Of a DNA stretch of 13,368 bases, positions 1-7,157 are shown piece by piece. Position 1 is the stretch's first letter; every line of letters begins with the position of its first letter. The notes under the pieces are model-generated. The model was not told the DNA's origin. It ran no database searches and saw nothing but the letters and a program-made list of their open reading frames with translations. Origin of the DNA: a bacterium (GTDB lineage Bacteria; AUK180; JAQVHJ01). Made by a program: the position numbers and the translations under genes. The stretch is from the NCBI GenBank assembly GCA_028696285.1, contig JAQVHJ010000018.1, forward strand, positions 1-13,368. Direction: 5' to 3'.

Positions 1-1852
1 CATTATGACTCCCCTTCTCAATGATCTCACCATCCTTTAAAACCAGAATACAGTCTGAACCAACAATTGTAGATAACCTGTGTGCAATTGCAAAAACTGT
101 CCGGTTCCTGATCAATTTATTTAAAGCATCCTGGACCATACGTTCTGACTCCGTATCAAGTGAAGATGTCGCCTCATCAAGAATTAATATCGGGGGATTC
201 TTCAAGACCGCACGGGCAATTGCAATCCTTTGTGCCTCACCACCGGAAAGGAATGTTCCCCTCTCTCCAATCATGGCATTATATTCACCGGGAATCTTCA
301 TAATAAAATCATGAGCATTTGCGATCCTCGCAGCTTCTATTACTCTGTTCTTATCCTCTTTCGAAGGGGAACCAACCTGGTCTAAAGTACCGTAAGCAAT
401 ATTATTAAATACTGTATCATTAAAAAGAATAGTACTTTGGGAAACTATACCTATTAACCTTCTAAGTGATTTTGTCTTGATCTCCTTGAGATTGTATCCA
501 TCCAGAAAAATCCCGCCTTCCGATACATCGAAAAACCGGGGGATTAAATCAACGAGGGTTGATTTCCCCGCGCCGCTCTTCCCGACTATCGCAATTATAC
601 TCCCCTTCTTAACAGTCAAATTAATATTACGCAAAACAAGATCATCCCGGTTCTGATATTTAAAATTAACGTTTTTGAAGGAAAGCTCATTACCGAAGTC
701 GGAAACTAAAACAGAATTATCCGAATCAATAATCGTCGGAGCACGGTCAAATATCTCATATATCCTTTCTAATGCCGCGGAGGCCTGTTGAAATTTTAAA
801 TTAGCTTCGCCTAAAGACCTGACTGGATTATAAAGTTGAAATACTACTAATAAGAATGAAAAAAATGTTCCCGTCGTTAACTCACCATTAACAACATTCC
901 ATCCGCCATACCAGATTGTAAGGGCAATAGCAATCGAACCGATAAATTCATTTAACGGGATCTGAAGAGAAGCTGCGCGATGCCCCTTCATTACCTGATT
1001 GAAAAACTCCTGATTAATATCCTTGAACTTCTCAACCTCGTACTTCTCCATTCCAAAAGCCTTTACTATCCGTATCCCGGAGATTATCTCCTGAATAACA
1101 GCGTTTAAATCACCCATCTTAACCTGGGCTTTATATGTTGCCTTATTCATCTTACGGCCAAGCTTCGCAATAGGGTAGATTACTAACGGGAAGACTATCA
1201 ATGAGATTGCAGCTAACTTCCAATCAAGATAAAACATAACAAATATCAAAGCAACTACATTTATCGGCTCCTGAATCAGTTTATTCCCGATTATGGGAAC
1301 AGAATTCTGAATAATCGCAATGTCATTGGTAATCCGGGACATTAATGTCCCTGTCTGAAATTCGGAAAAGAACTGCAAGGATAAACTCTGGAGATGTTCA
1401 TACAGCTGATTACGTAAATCAAGGATGACACGCTCACCTATGAAGAAATTCAAATACTTCCTGATATAAAAAAGAACTCCCTTCAAAAGAAAAATGAAAA
1501 CCAGAACCGATGATAAAAATATTAAAGCTTTCCGGGCATACCTGATACCTTCTTCCTTCGTGCTGATATAATTATCCTTCGAATCAAGTTTCTTTTCATC
1601 TTCCTGTTTGATTGTCTCGTCATTCTTCCTGAACATATTCTTAAAATAACTCTTTAAATCATAATCTTTCTTCTCAATTTGAATATCCTTCCCGAAAGAT
1701 TCAGCTTTAATGAAAATATCATCAATCACATCCCTGAGAATAAAAGAGACGGAAGCATTAAAAATAGAGTAGAAAATCATACATAAAACCGCAATAAAAA
1801 AGTACTTCTTATACGGCTTTATATATGGAATTATTTTTCTTAAAAAATACAT
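1..1852 (-). CDS. msbA: MsbA-type lipid A/lipid ABC exporter (3' end cut by window)
   Basis: A half-transporter with an N-terminal ABC transmembrane domain fused to a C-terminal ATPase domain; about 617 residues are visible and only the extreme C-terminus is missing. ATP-site motifs are intact: Walker A GKSGAGKS at about 424-431, a Q-loop in VSQST, signature LSGGE at 535-539 (E replaces the usual Q, a known variant), Walker B ILILDE ending at E560, the SSLD D-loop, and switch histidine H591 in AHRLST. The first transmembrane helix is near residues 18-38. A lysine- and glutamate-rich stretch at about 49-104 separates it from the next helix near 109-125; Walker A lies about 48 residues later than in E. 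coli MsbA, so this insertion explains the extra length. The ATG at 1852 follows a GAGG Shine-Dalgarno. Role inferred: ATP-driven flipping of lipid A core across the inner membrane, supported by the nearby lpx genes. A different lipid or drug substrate cannot be excluded from sequence. Confidence 0.85.
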   Translation of the reverse strand, partial: MYFLRKIIPYIKPYKKYFFIAVLCMIFYSIFNASVSFILRDVIDDIFIKAESFGKDIQIEKKDYDLKSYFKNMFRKNDETIKQEDEKKLDSKDNYISTKEEGIRYARKALIFLSSVLVFIFLLKGVLFYIRKYLNFFIGERVILDLRNQLYEHLQSLSLQFFSEFQTGTLMSRITNDIAIIQNSVPIIGNKLIQEPINVVALIFVMFYLDWKLAAISLIVFPLVIYPIAKLGRKMNKATYKAQVKMGDLNAVIQEIISGIRIVKAFGMEKYEVEKFKDINQEFFNQVMKGHRAASLQIPLNEFIGSIAIALTIWYGGWNVVNGELTTGTFFSFLLVVFQLYNPVRSLGEANLKFQQASAALERIYEIFDRAPTIIDSDNSVLVSDFGNELSFKNVNFKYQNRDDLVLRNINLTVKKGSIIAIVGKSGAGKSTLVDLIPRFFDVSEGGIFLDGYNLKEIKTKSLRRLIGIVSQSTILFNDTVFNNIAYGTLDQVGSPSKEDKNRVIEAARIANAHDFIMKIPGEYNAMIGERGTFLSGGEAQRIAIARAVLKNPPILILDEATSSLDTESERMVQDALNKLIRNRTVFAIAHRLSTIVGSDCILVLKDGEIIEKGSHN

Positions 1853-1882
1853 AAGATTTCCTCTTTTTTACTCTAAACTAAT

Positions 1883-1911
1883 ATTATAACTTATCCCTGA
1901 CTGTTTGTCAA
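1883..1911 (-). promoter_or_regulatory. Perfect-consensus sigma70-type promoter for msbA
   Basis: On the minus strand TTGACA (1911-1906) is followed by a 17-nt spacer and TATAAT (1888-1883). All twelve hexamer positions match the housekeeping sigma70 consensus. Initiation would fall near 1876, leaving a leader of about 24 nt that contains the GAGG ribosome-binding site. This makes msbA an independent transcription unit rather than an extension of the lipoprotein operon upstream. Confidence 0.85.
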
Positions 1912-1924
1912 GTAAAAATACCCC

Positions 1925-2049
1925 GGGACGGTCCTTTCCTTAAAAAAAATTACAATAAAAATACAGTATGTTAGAAAAATTCAAAATATGCTTGGATTTT
2001 ATATTAATCTCAATTCAATTTAAAAAATTTTTAAAGAAAGGATCGTCCC
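1925..2049. repeat. 125-bp element with 22-nt terminal inverted repeats (MITE- or REP-like)
   Basis: The left arm (1925-1946) begins gggacggtcctttcc. The right arm (2028-2049), read on the opposite strand, begins gggacgatcctttct. The arms match at 20 of 22 positions and both end in ttaaaaa. The roughly 80-bp centre is very AT-rich and has no coding potential. The outer edge of the right arm is about 5 nt from the stop codon of the lipoprotein gene, and the left arm is about 13 nt from the -35 box of msbA. Size, non-coding centre and matched ends suggest a miniature non-autonomous element or a REP-like palindrome. From memory, GGGGACGGTTC/TCC-type ends occur in repeats associated with REP-type tyrosine transposases; that link is not shown by this window. 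It could alternatively fold as a long hairpin in the 3' end of the upstream transcript. Confidence 0.6.
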
Positions 2050-2054
2050 CTAAT

Positions 2055-2642
2055 TTAAAAACTCGGAGCGCCATTCGGCTTAAGGGTAAACGGAACTTTT
2101 AAGGGACTCCACATTGCACGGGATATTACTATTTTATCCATTACAATAGGATTTCCGTCAATCGAAAGTGTTTGAAACCTGACGTCCCCGTTACCGGCTT
2201 TGAAGTCAAATCCGATGGTATTTTTTCCTTTGAAGGGTATGGTAAATTTAATCTCTTTATTTCCTTTATCAATAGAAGCTAATGTCGGAATTCCGACTTT
2301 ATTGAAATTAGAGATTTTTTCTGTAGTTGTAATTTTCCCGTTAAATACATGGTTATTCTGATTTGATTTTATTCTTATATGCCAGCCGTTATTGTCTCTC
2401 CAAATAAAATAAAGGGGGCCTTGTTTTGAAGTAAAATCAGGCTGGCCGTAATTGGGAGCACCTACGGGTATTTGACCAATTTTAAAATTCTTTAAAACTG
2501 ATTCTGAGACTTCTTCAGTAACGGCATCCTTTACAGAATCTTCAACTGATTCCTTGACGGCATCTTCAATTGTTTTACATCCGGCAAAGATCATGAACGC
2601 GATTAATAGAACCGAGAGAGCAATTATTATCTTATTTTTCAT
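2055..2642 (-). CDS. Lipoprotein of unknown function with a four-residue valine repeat
   Basis: 195 residues. The N-terminus is a type II signal peptide: positively charged start, hydrophobic stretch 5-19, and lipobox FAGC with the lipidated cysteine at C22. Residues 25-49 have a hydrophobic residue every fourth position (I25, V29, V33, V37, V41, V45, V49) separated mainly by Asp, Glu, Lys and Ser, so they probably form an amphipathic helix. The rest (about 60-195) looks like a compact, beta-rich domain containing GPLYFIWRD and GWHIRIKS; I do not recognise the family. The second residue after the cysteine is not Asp, so outer-membrane sorting is possible but unproven. The ATG at 2642 has an AAGGAG ribosome-binding site. 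It follows the substrate-binding protein gene by 15 nt and is probably co-transcribed with it. No function is assigned. Confidence 0.8.
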   Translation of the reverse strand: MKNKIIIALSVLLIAFMIFAGCKTIEDAVKESVEDSVKDAVTEEVSESVLKNFKIGQIPVGAPNYGQPDFTSKQGPLYFIWRDNNGWHIRIKSNQNNHVFNGKITTTEKISNFNKVGIPTLASIDKGNKEIKFTIPFKGKNTIGFDFKAGNGDVRFQTLSIDGNPIVMDKIVISRAMWSPLKVPFTLKPNGAPSF

Positions 2643-2657
2643 AAATCCATCTCCTTT

Positions 2658-3554
2658 TTATTTAAATATGATTATAGTTGATGGACCCGGCTGTAGGACT
2701 TCTGAAGGAAGCGCAAGCTGGAGTTGACCAACCATTTTCATATTAATTACTGTAATTGTCTTAAGGGGAAACTTAATCTTTTCTGAAACTGACTTATTTA
2801 ATTTATATTCATTGATCATTTTTCCTAATAAGATTCCGATATTGTTATAATCTGAAACGATTGAAATTGTCCCGCCCTTTTCTGCATTTGTTTTTGAATT
2901 GAAAACGATAGGGATCTTTTTTGAAAATGAAGTGGAAGCAAATATCTGCATGTTTGCCTGGGTAAAAACAGAATCATCAGGCCCTCCCCAGATCAAATCA
3001 CACTTATCGGGAAGTGTTTTCAATGCGATCGGGATCTTTGCTGCAGATTCAACCTTCTCAGTTACGATTGTAAGATTATATTTCCCGGAAGCGCTAATAT
3101 ACTTATCAATCATCTTTTGGGAAGAATCCGGAACATACGCAACGCCTATCTTTGTTGCTTTCGGAAAAATCTTTTTCAGTGAATTAAAGAAGAAATCAGG
3201 ATCCGGTTCAAAAGTAATCCCCCCTATGGTATTTGCTGACAATCCCAAATTAAGTGGATTTGAAATCATTGCAAAGAAAATCTTTGAATCACTCAGATTA
3301 TCCTTACATGCTTTATAGGAATCACCGCCAAAAGCAATAACATAATCCGTTTTATTCTGCTTAATTTTTTCAGGGCCGGCAGAGAGCGCAAGAAGAAAAA
3401 ATTCATCCTTTATCTCTGATTTAAGTCCTTCAATAATTTTTACTGCTGTTTCTTCTTCGATATCATGAACGACCAGGATCTTCGCCTGGGTAATAGTCAT
3501 CGCCAGGGTGAGTAAAAAAATAAGAAAAATAAACTTCAAGGAATATTGTTTCAT
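2658..3554 (-). CDS. Orphan periplasmic ABC_sub_bind-family (TrpX/DUF534-like) binding protein
   Basis: 298 residues with a cleavable signal peptide (hydrophobic 8-20, probable cleavage after TQA at 22-24) and no lipobox, so a soluble periplasmic protein is expected. The mature part follows the two-lobe order of the ABC_sub_bind family: an early beta strand KILVVH, IAFGGDSYKA, a FAMISNPLNLGL segment, TIGGITFEPD, PKATKIGVAYVPDSS at the start of a new strand, CDLIWGGPDDSVFT, IPIVFNS and GGTISIVSDYNNIGILLGK. Family members studied elsewhere bind small molecules such as amino acids for ABC importers, but no permease or ATPase gene is adjacent here. The only partner is the lipoprotein gene 15 nt downstream. 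The ATG at 3554 is preceded by AAGGG. The ligand cannot be predicted; a sensory or envelope role is as likely as import. Confidence 0.75.
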   Translation of the reverse strand: MKQYSLKFIFLIFLLTLAMTITQAKILVVHDIEEETAVKIIEGLKSEIKDEFFLLALSAGPEKIKQNKTDYVIAFGGDSYKACKDNLSDSKIFFAMISNPLNLGLSANTIGGITFEPDPDFFFNSLKKIFPKATKIGVAYVPDSSQKMIDKYISASGKYNLTIVTEKVESAAKIPIALKTLPDKCDLIWGGPDDSVFTQANMQIFASTSFSKKIPIVFNSKTNAEKGGTISIVSDYNNIGILLGKMINEYKLNKSVSEKIKFPLKTITVINMKMVGQLQLALPSEVLQPGPSTIIIFK

Positions 3555-3580
3555 AAATTAACCCTTTTTATCCTTTTTAT

Positions 3581-3609
3581 ATATTAACATATTTTTAGGA
3601 AAAAATCAA
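3581..3609 (-). promoter_or_regulatory. Candidate promoter of the binding protein/lipoprotein pair
   Basis: Minus-strand TTGATT (3609-3604), a 17-nt spacer, then TAATAT (3586-3581). Each hexamer matches the sigma70 consensus at four of six positions. Start would be near 3574, giving a leader of about 20 nt. The region is AT-rich, so chance matches are possible; support comes from spacing and from its place directly before the first gene of the pair. Confidence 0.45.
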
Positions 3610-3630
3610 TTAATTTCTGTGTTTGGTAAA

Positions 3631-3665
3631 TTCTACAATTTTCCGGGTTCTCAAATAATGTAGAA
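3631..3665 (-). terminator. Possible hairpin terminator after cysS
   Basis: The 7-nt arms ttctaca (3631-3637) and tgtagaa (3659-3665) are perfect inverted repeats, and an inner attt/aaat pairing can extend the stem past a small bulge. It begins 7 nt beyond the cysS stop codon, where an operon terminator would be expected. The stem is AT-rich and is followed by only three T residues on the transcribed strand, so intrinsic termination would be weak. Confidence 0.3.
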
Positions 3666-3672
3666 ATAACTT

Positions 3673-5091
3673 TCAAATCCTTCTTAACTTCGGACCTGAA
3701 GCAGTGTCTTCTATTACAAATCCCTTCTTTTTTAAAATCTCTCTTAACTCATCAGCTGTTTTAAAGTCTTTATTCCTTCTTGCTTCTTCCCGTTTTTGCA
3801 ACAATTCTTTTAATTCCTCTGTTAATTCAACCTCTTCTTCCGTAAATTCCCTGAAGTTAAAGCCTAAAATTTTGTCAAAGACGTATAACAAGTTCAATTT
3901 ATCCTTAGGTTTTATTTCTGTATTTTTAATTAAATCATACACAACAGCAAGCGCTCTGGGCATATTCAGGTCGTCATTTACCGCTTCGAGAAAACTTGTA
4001 TAGAAAGAATCATTTTCAGGAACTACCGGCGCGTGGATCTCAGGCGCATCCATTTTAATCTGAATTATTTTTGATTTAAGGATTTCAAATGATTGTTTTG
4101 CCCCTTCCAATGCTTCCATACTAAAGACAAGGGGTTTCCTGTAATGTGCAGTGAAGCAGAAATATCTATAATGCATCGGTGTAAAACCCTTTTCTTTTAG
4201 AGTAGTAAGAGTAATAAAATTTCCAAGGGACTTGGACATCTTTTCTTTTTCCAATACTAAAAATGCTCCATGTAACCAGAACCGGACCCATGGTTTCTTC
4301 CCGAATGCCGCTTCACTCTGAGCAATTTCATTTGTATGGTGAACATTGATATGGTCTTCACCACCGGTATGAATATCGAATTGCTCACCGAGGTATTTCG
4401 AAGACATGGCGGAACATTCAATATGCCAACCCGGCCAGCCCATACCCCATGGCGAATCCCACTGCTGGAGATGATCTTTGAATTTCTCTGAGACTGTAAA
4501 CCATAAAACGAAATCGGAAGGATTCCGTTTATTCTTATCCACTTCTACACGGGCTCCATGTTTTAATTCATCGAGCTTGATCTTTGAAAGTTCAGAATAG
4601 GTTTCGAATTTTGCCGTATCGAAATAAACATTTCCACCGGAGATATATGTATAACCATTTTCCTCAATCTTCTTAATTAACTGAATCATATCGTTCACAT
4701 GTTCCGTTGCCGGGCACCAGATATCCGGGAATAAAATATGCAGGTCGGTTAGATCTTTCTTAAAAGCGTCTGTATAAAAATCTGTTATCTCTTTCGGGGA
4801 CTTCCCTGCCTTCCTTGCTGCCTTCTCAACTTTATCTTCGCCCTGGTCAGCATCGCCAAGATTCTCGCCGGAAAGATGGCCTACATCTGTAATATTCATG
4901 ATGTGTTTAACTTTATATCCGTTAAAGAGAAGAACTCTCTTTAAAACATCTTCAAAAATATAGGTTCTTAAATTACCGATATGGGCATAATCATATACCG
5001 TTAATCCGCAGGCATAAAAACCTACCTGATTATCTTTAATCGGTTTAAACTTCTGCTTCTCCCGGGAAAGTGTATTAAAAAGATTAAGCAT
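3673..5091 (-). CDS. cysS: Cysteinyl-tRNA synthetase
   Basis: 472 residues, full length for the family. It activates cysteine with ATP and charges tRNA-Cys in the cytoplasm. Class I signatures are present: HIGN at 37-40 in YDYAHIGN and KMSKS at 284-288. Zinc ligands that read the cysteine thiol are visible: C28 in YACGLTVYD, C226 in HIECSAM, and the His and Glu of the INVHHTNE segment. The C-terminal region holds the helical anticodon-stem domain and ends with a short basic tail containing KKKGF and KLRRI. The start ATG at 5091 lies 10 nt after the oxidoreductase stop and follows GGTAGTGAG as ribosome-binding site. It is the last gene of the bamA-lpx run, a housekeeping gene with no direct link to lipid A. 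Identification is firm. Confidence 0.97.
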   Translation of the reverse strand: MLNLFNTLSREKQKFKPIKDNQVGFYACGLTVYDYAHIGNLRTYIFEDVLKRVLLFNGYKVKHIMNITDVGHLSGENLGDADQGEDKVEKAARKAGKSPKEITDFYTDAFKKDLTDLHILFPDIWCPATEHVNDMIQLIKKIEENGYTYISGGNVYFDTAKFETYSELSKIKLDELKHGARVEVDKNKRNPSDFVLWFTVSEKFKDHLQQWDSPWGMGWPGWHIECSAMSSKYLGEQFDIHTGGEDHINVHHTNEIAQSEAAFGKKPWVRFWLHGAFLVLEKEKMSKSLGNFITLTTLKEKGFTPMHYRYFCFTAHYRKPLVFSMEALEGAKQSFEILKSKIIQIKMDAPEIHAPVVPENDSFYTSFLEAVNDDLNMPRALAVVYDLIKNTEIKPKDKLNLLYVFDKILGFNFREFTEEEVELTEELKELLQKREEARRNKDFKTADELREILKKKGFVIEDTASGPKLRRI

Positions 5092-5101
5092 AAATTACTC
5101 A

Positions 5102-6058
5102 CTACCTTTTAATTACCTTCCGGTAACTCTCGGTCATTTCAGTCACTTTAATTGCGATCTCTAAAGCATCCCTTCCTGCTTCCGCGGTAACCTTTGGCAT
5201 AGATCTTTTCTGTACTGTTTCAATGAATGATTCAAGTTCTGTCTTCAAGGGTTCTTCCGCAGTTAACTTAGGATTCTGAAAAATTATTTCGGGAAGATTA
5301 TTCACCATTGTCTTTTTATATATCTTCAATTCAGGAATTGTATAATCCAAAGATAAATAGGCGTCTTCCTGGAAGATTCTGATCTTTCTCATTTTTTTAT
5401 CGCTGACCCTGCTGACGGTAATATTTGCAATGCATCCCGACTTGAATCGGACTCTTGCATTTGCAATGTCTTCATGCGGTGTCAGTATCGGTATCCCCGC
5501 TGCGTCAATCTCTTCAATCGGGGAATGTACCAGCTGAAACGCGATATCAATATCGTGTATCATTAGATCAAGAACTACCCCGACATCTTTAATTCTCGGG
5601 GTGAACGGAGCAAGACGATGCGATTCAATAAACAACGGAGCTGTTATATGCTTTTCAAGTTCGAGCATGCCCGAGTTGAACCGTTCAATATGACCTACCT
5701 GAATTATATTTCCCAACTTCTTTGATAATTCAATCAGAAGATCAGCTTCTGCAACATTCTTTGTTATTGGCTTCTCAATGAAAATATCCTTCCCCTGCTT
5801 AAGGCAGATTTGGGCTATTTCAAAATGATTTACTGTCGGAACAACAATACTCAGCGCATCAGAATCTTTGATTAACTCATCCAGGGATTCATATCCGGGA
5901 ATCTTTAACTCTTCCGAAACAGATTTTACCCGCTCAGTATCTGAATCAAATATTCCCGTAAACTGAATCGAATTCATTGTTGAAAGGAGACGCGCATGGT
6001 GAAAGCCAAGATGCCCGACTCCAATCACTCCGACTGAAAGTTTGCTTGATTTAGACAT
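5102..6058 (-). CDS. gnnA: Gfo/Idh/MocA oxidoreductase, likely UDP-GlcNAc 3-dehydrogenase (GnnA-like)
   Basis: 318 residues from the ATG at 6058. I prefer this start to a GTG at 6067 because AGGTGA, which contains that GTG, sits at ribosome-binding distance from the ATG. The N-terminal Rossmann domain has GVGHLG at 13-18 for NAD. The family's EKP motif is at 95-97 (IEKP) and a D-x3-HD motif at about 164-169 (DLMIHD) lies in the catalytic domain. GnnA is known from Acidithiobacillus and Leptospira to oxidise the 3-OH of UDP-GlcNAc to a ketone that GnnB aminates, giving UDP-GlcNAc3N for LpxA. The GnnA assignment rests on context: the gene overlaps the aminotransferase by 8 nt and lies in the lpxD-fabZ-lpxA operon. 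Fold and cofactor are firm; the substrate is inferred. O-antigen enzymes such as WbpB/WlbA belong to the same family and are the main alternative. Confidence 0.8.
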   Translation of the reverse strand: MSKSSKLSVGVIGVGHLGFHHARLLSTMNSIQFTGIFDSDTERVKSVSEELKIPGYESLDELIKDSDALSIVVPTVNHFEIAQICLKQGKDIFIEKPITKNVAEADLLIELSKKLGNIIQVGHIERFNSGMLELEKHITAPLFIESHRLAPFTPRIKDVGVVLDLMIHDIDIAFQLVHSPIEEIDAAGIPILTPHEDIANARVRFKSGCIANITVSRVSDKKMRKIRIFQEDAYLSLDYTIPELKIYKKTMVNNLPEIIFQNPKLTAEEPLKTELESFIETVQKRSMPKVTAEAGRDALEIAIKVTEMTESYRKVIKR

Positions 6059-7157
6059 TGAACTCACCTAAGATTTTAACGATAAAATCCAAGTCACTCT
6101 TTTTTAAACCGGGATGAATGGGGAGAGACACTACTTGCCTTGAAACTTTCATGCTTACACTTAAATCCTTCGTTGAATATCCCAGTTTTTTATATAATGG
6201 TTGTTCCGGAATTGTTAACGGGTAAATCATTGACGCGTCAATGTTATTCTTGATGAGAAATTCCACTAACCTGTCACGAACCTTTTCAGGAACACGAATT
6301 GTGTACTGATGATAAACATGCTTCGAATCCTTGTTCGTTGGGCAGGGAACCTGTATCCAGCTGATTTTTTTCAGCTTCGCTGAAAGGTACTCTGCATTTT
6401 TAATTCGGAGCTCTGTCATCTTTTCAAGTTTATCTAACTGTACCAGGCCAATACCGGCCTGGAGGTTTGTCATCCTGAAATTATACCCGAGAGTATCATG
6501 TTCAAACCTGCTTTTCCGGCCATGATTAATAATCTTCCTCAATGAATCATTGAGCTTTTTATCATCTGTCACGACCATTCCGCCTTCGCCTGTCGTCATG
6601 TTCTTTGTCGCATAGAAAGAGAAACAACCGGTTATTCCAAATGACCCGGTTAATTTCCCTTTAACAGATGCACCATGAGACTGGGCGCAATCTTCAATGA
6701 CTTTAATTCCGTACTTCCTGCAGATCTTGTTAACTCTGAACATATCAACAGGATTCCCGTATAAATGAACTATTATAACCGCCTTGACAGCGGATTTTTT
6801 CTTCTGAATGTATTCTTCAAATTTATCTAAATCAATATTAAACGAATCTTCGTTAATATCGATAAAAACCGGCTTGGCTCCTACATATAAAACACTGTTT
6901 GAAGTTGCAATGAAACTGAAAGGGGTAGTAACGACCAGATCACCGGAGCCTATTCCTAAGGAGAGTAATGCCGCATGCAGCGCAGTCGTTCCCGATGTCG
7001 TAGCGATAGCATACTTGCTGGTGTTAAATTTTGCAAATGCATTTTCAAAATCAGAAACATACGAGCCGCTCGCAATAATCTTTGAATCGAGAATTTTTGA
7101 AAGAATCTTTTTTTCCTTTATATCCAGCTGCGGTTCAGATATCTTTATCTTTTTCAT
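6051..7157 (-). CDS. gnnB: DegT/DnrJ/EryC1/StrS sugar aminotransferase, likely GnnB-like
   Basis: 368 residues, typical length for PLP-dependent sugar aminotransferases of fold type I. Visible family features are TTSGTTALHAALLSLG near 53-68 (cofactor phosphate contacts), the D156 region IEDCAQSHG (contact to the PLP pyridine nitrogen), and FYATKNMTTGEGG with the Schiff-base lysine K185. A conserved NFRMTNLQAGIG segment follows. GnnB transfers an amino group, from glutamate in the studied enzymes, to the 3-keto intermediate made by GnnA. The start ATG at 7157 overlaps the lpxA stop in an ATGA, with AGAGGGG as ribosome-binding site, so translation is probably coupled to lpxA. The family is certain. 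The 3-amino lipid A role follows from being placed between lpxA and the oxidoreductase; amination of another nucleotide sugar remains possible. Confidence 0.82.
   Translation of the reverse strand: MKKIKISEPQLDIKEKKILSKILDSKIIASGSYVSDFENAFAKFNTSKYAIATTSGTTALHAALLSLGIGSGDLVVTTPFSFIATSNSVLYVGAKPVFIDINEDSFNIDLDKFEEYIQKKKSAVKAVIIVHLYGNPVDMFRVNKICRKYGIKVIEDCAQSHGASVKGKLTGSFGITGCFSFYATKNMTTGEGGMVVTDDKKLNDSLRKIINHGRKSRFEHDTLGYNFRMTNLQAGIGLVQLDKLEKMTELRIKNAEYLSAKLKKISWIQVPCPTNKDSKHVYHQYTIRVPEKVRDRLVEFLIKNNIDASMIYPLTIPEQPLYKKLGYSTKDLSVSMKVSRQVVSLPIHPGLKKSDLDFIVKILGEFNV

Noticed and set aside
2899..3318. A 139-codon open frame on the plus strand
   Set aside because: It lies wholly antisense to the binding-protein gene, has no ribosome-binding site or family resemblance, and is explained by the codon bias of the minus-strand gene.
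6059..6067. GTG start giving a 321-residue GnnA-like protein
   Set aside because: The GTG is part of the AGGTGA ribosome-binding site for the ATG at 6058, which also gives the expected short N-terminus before the Rossmann fold.
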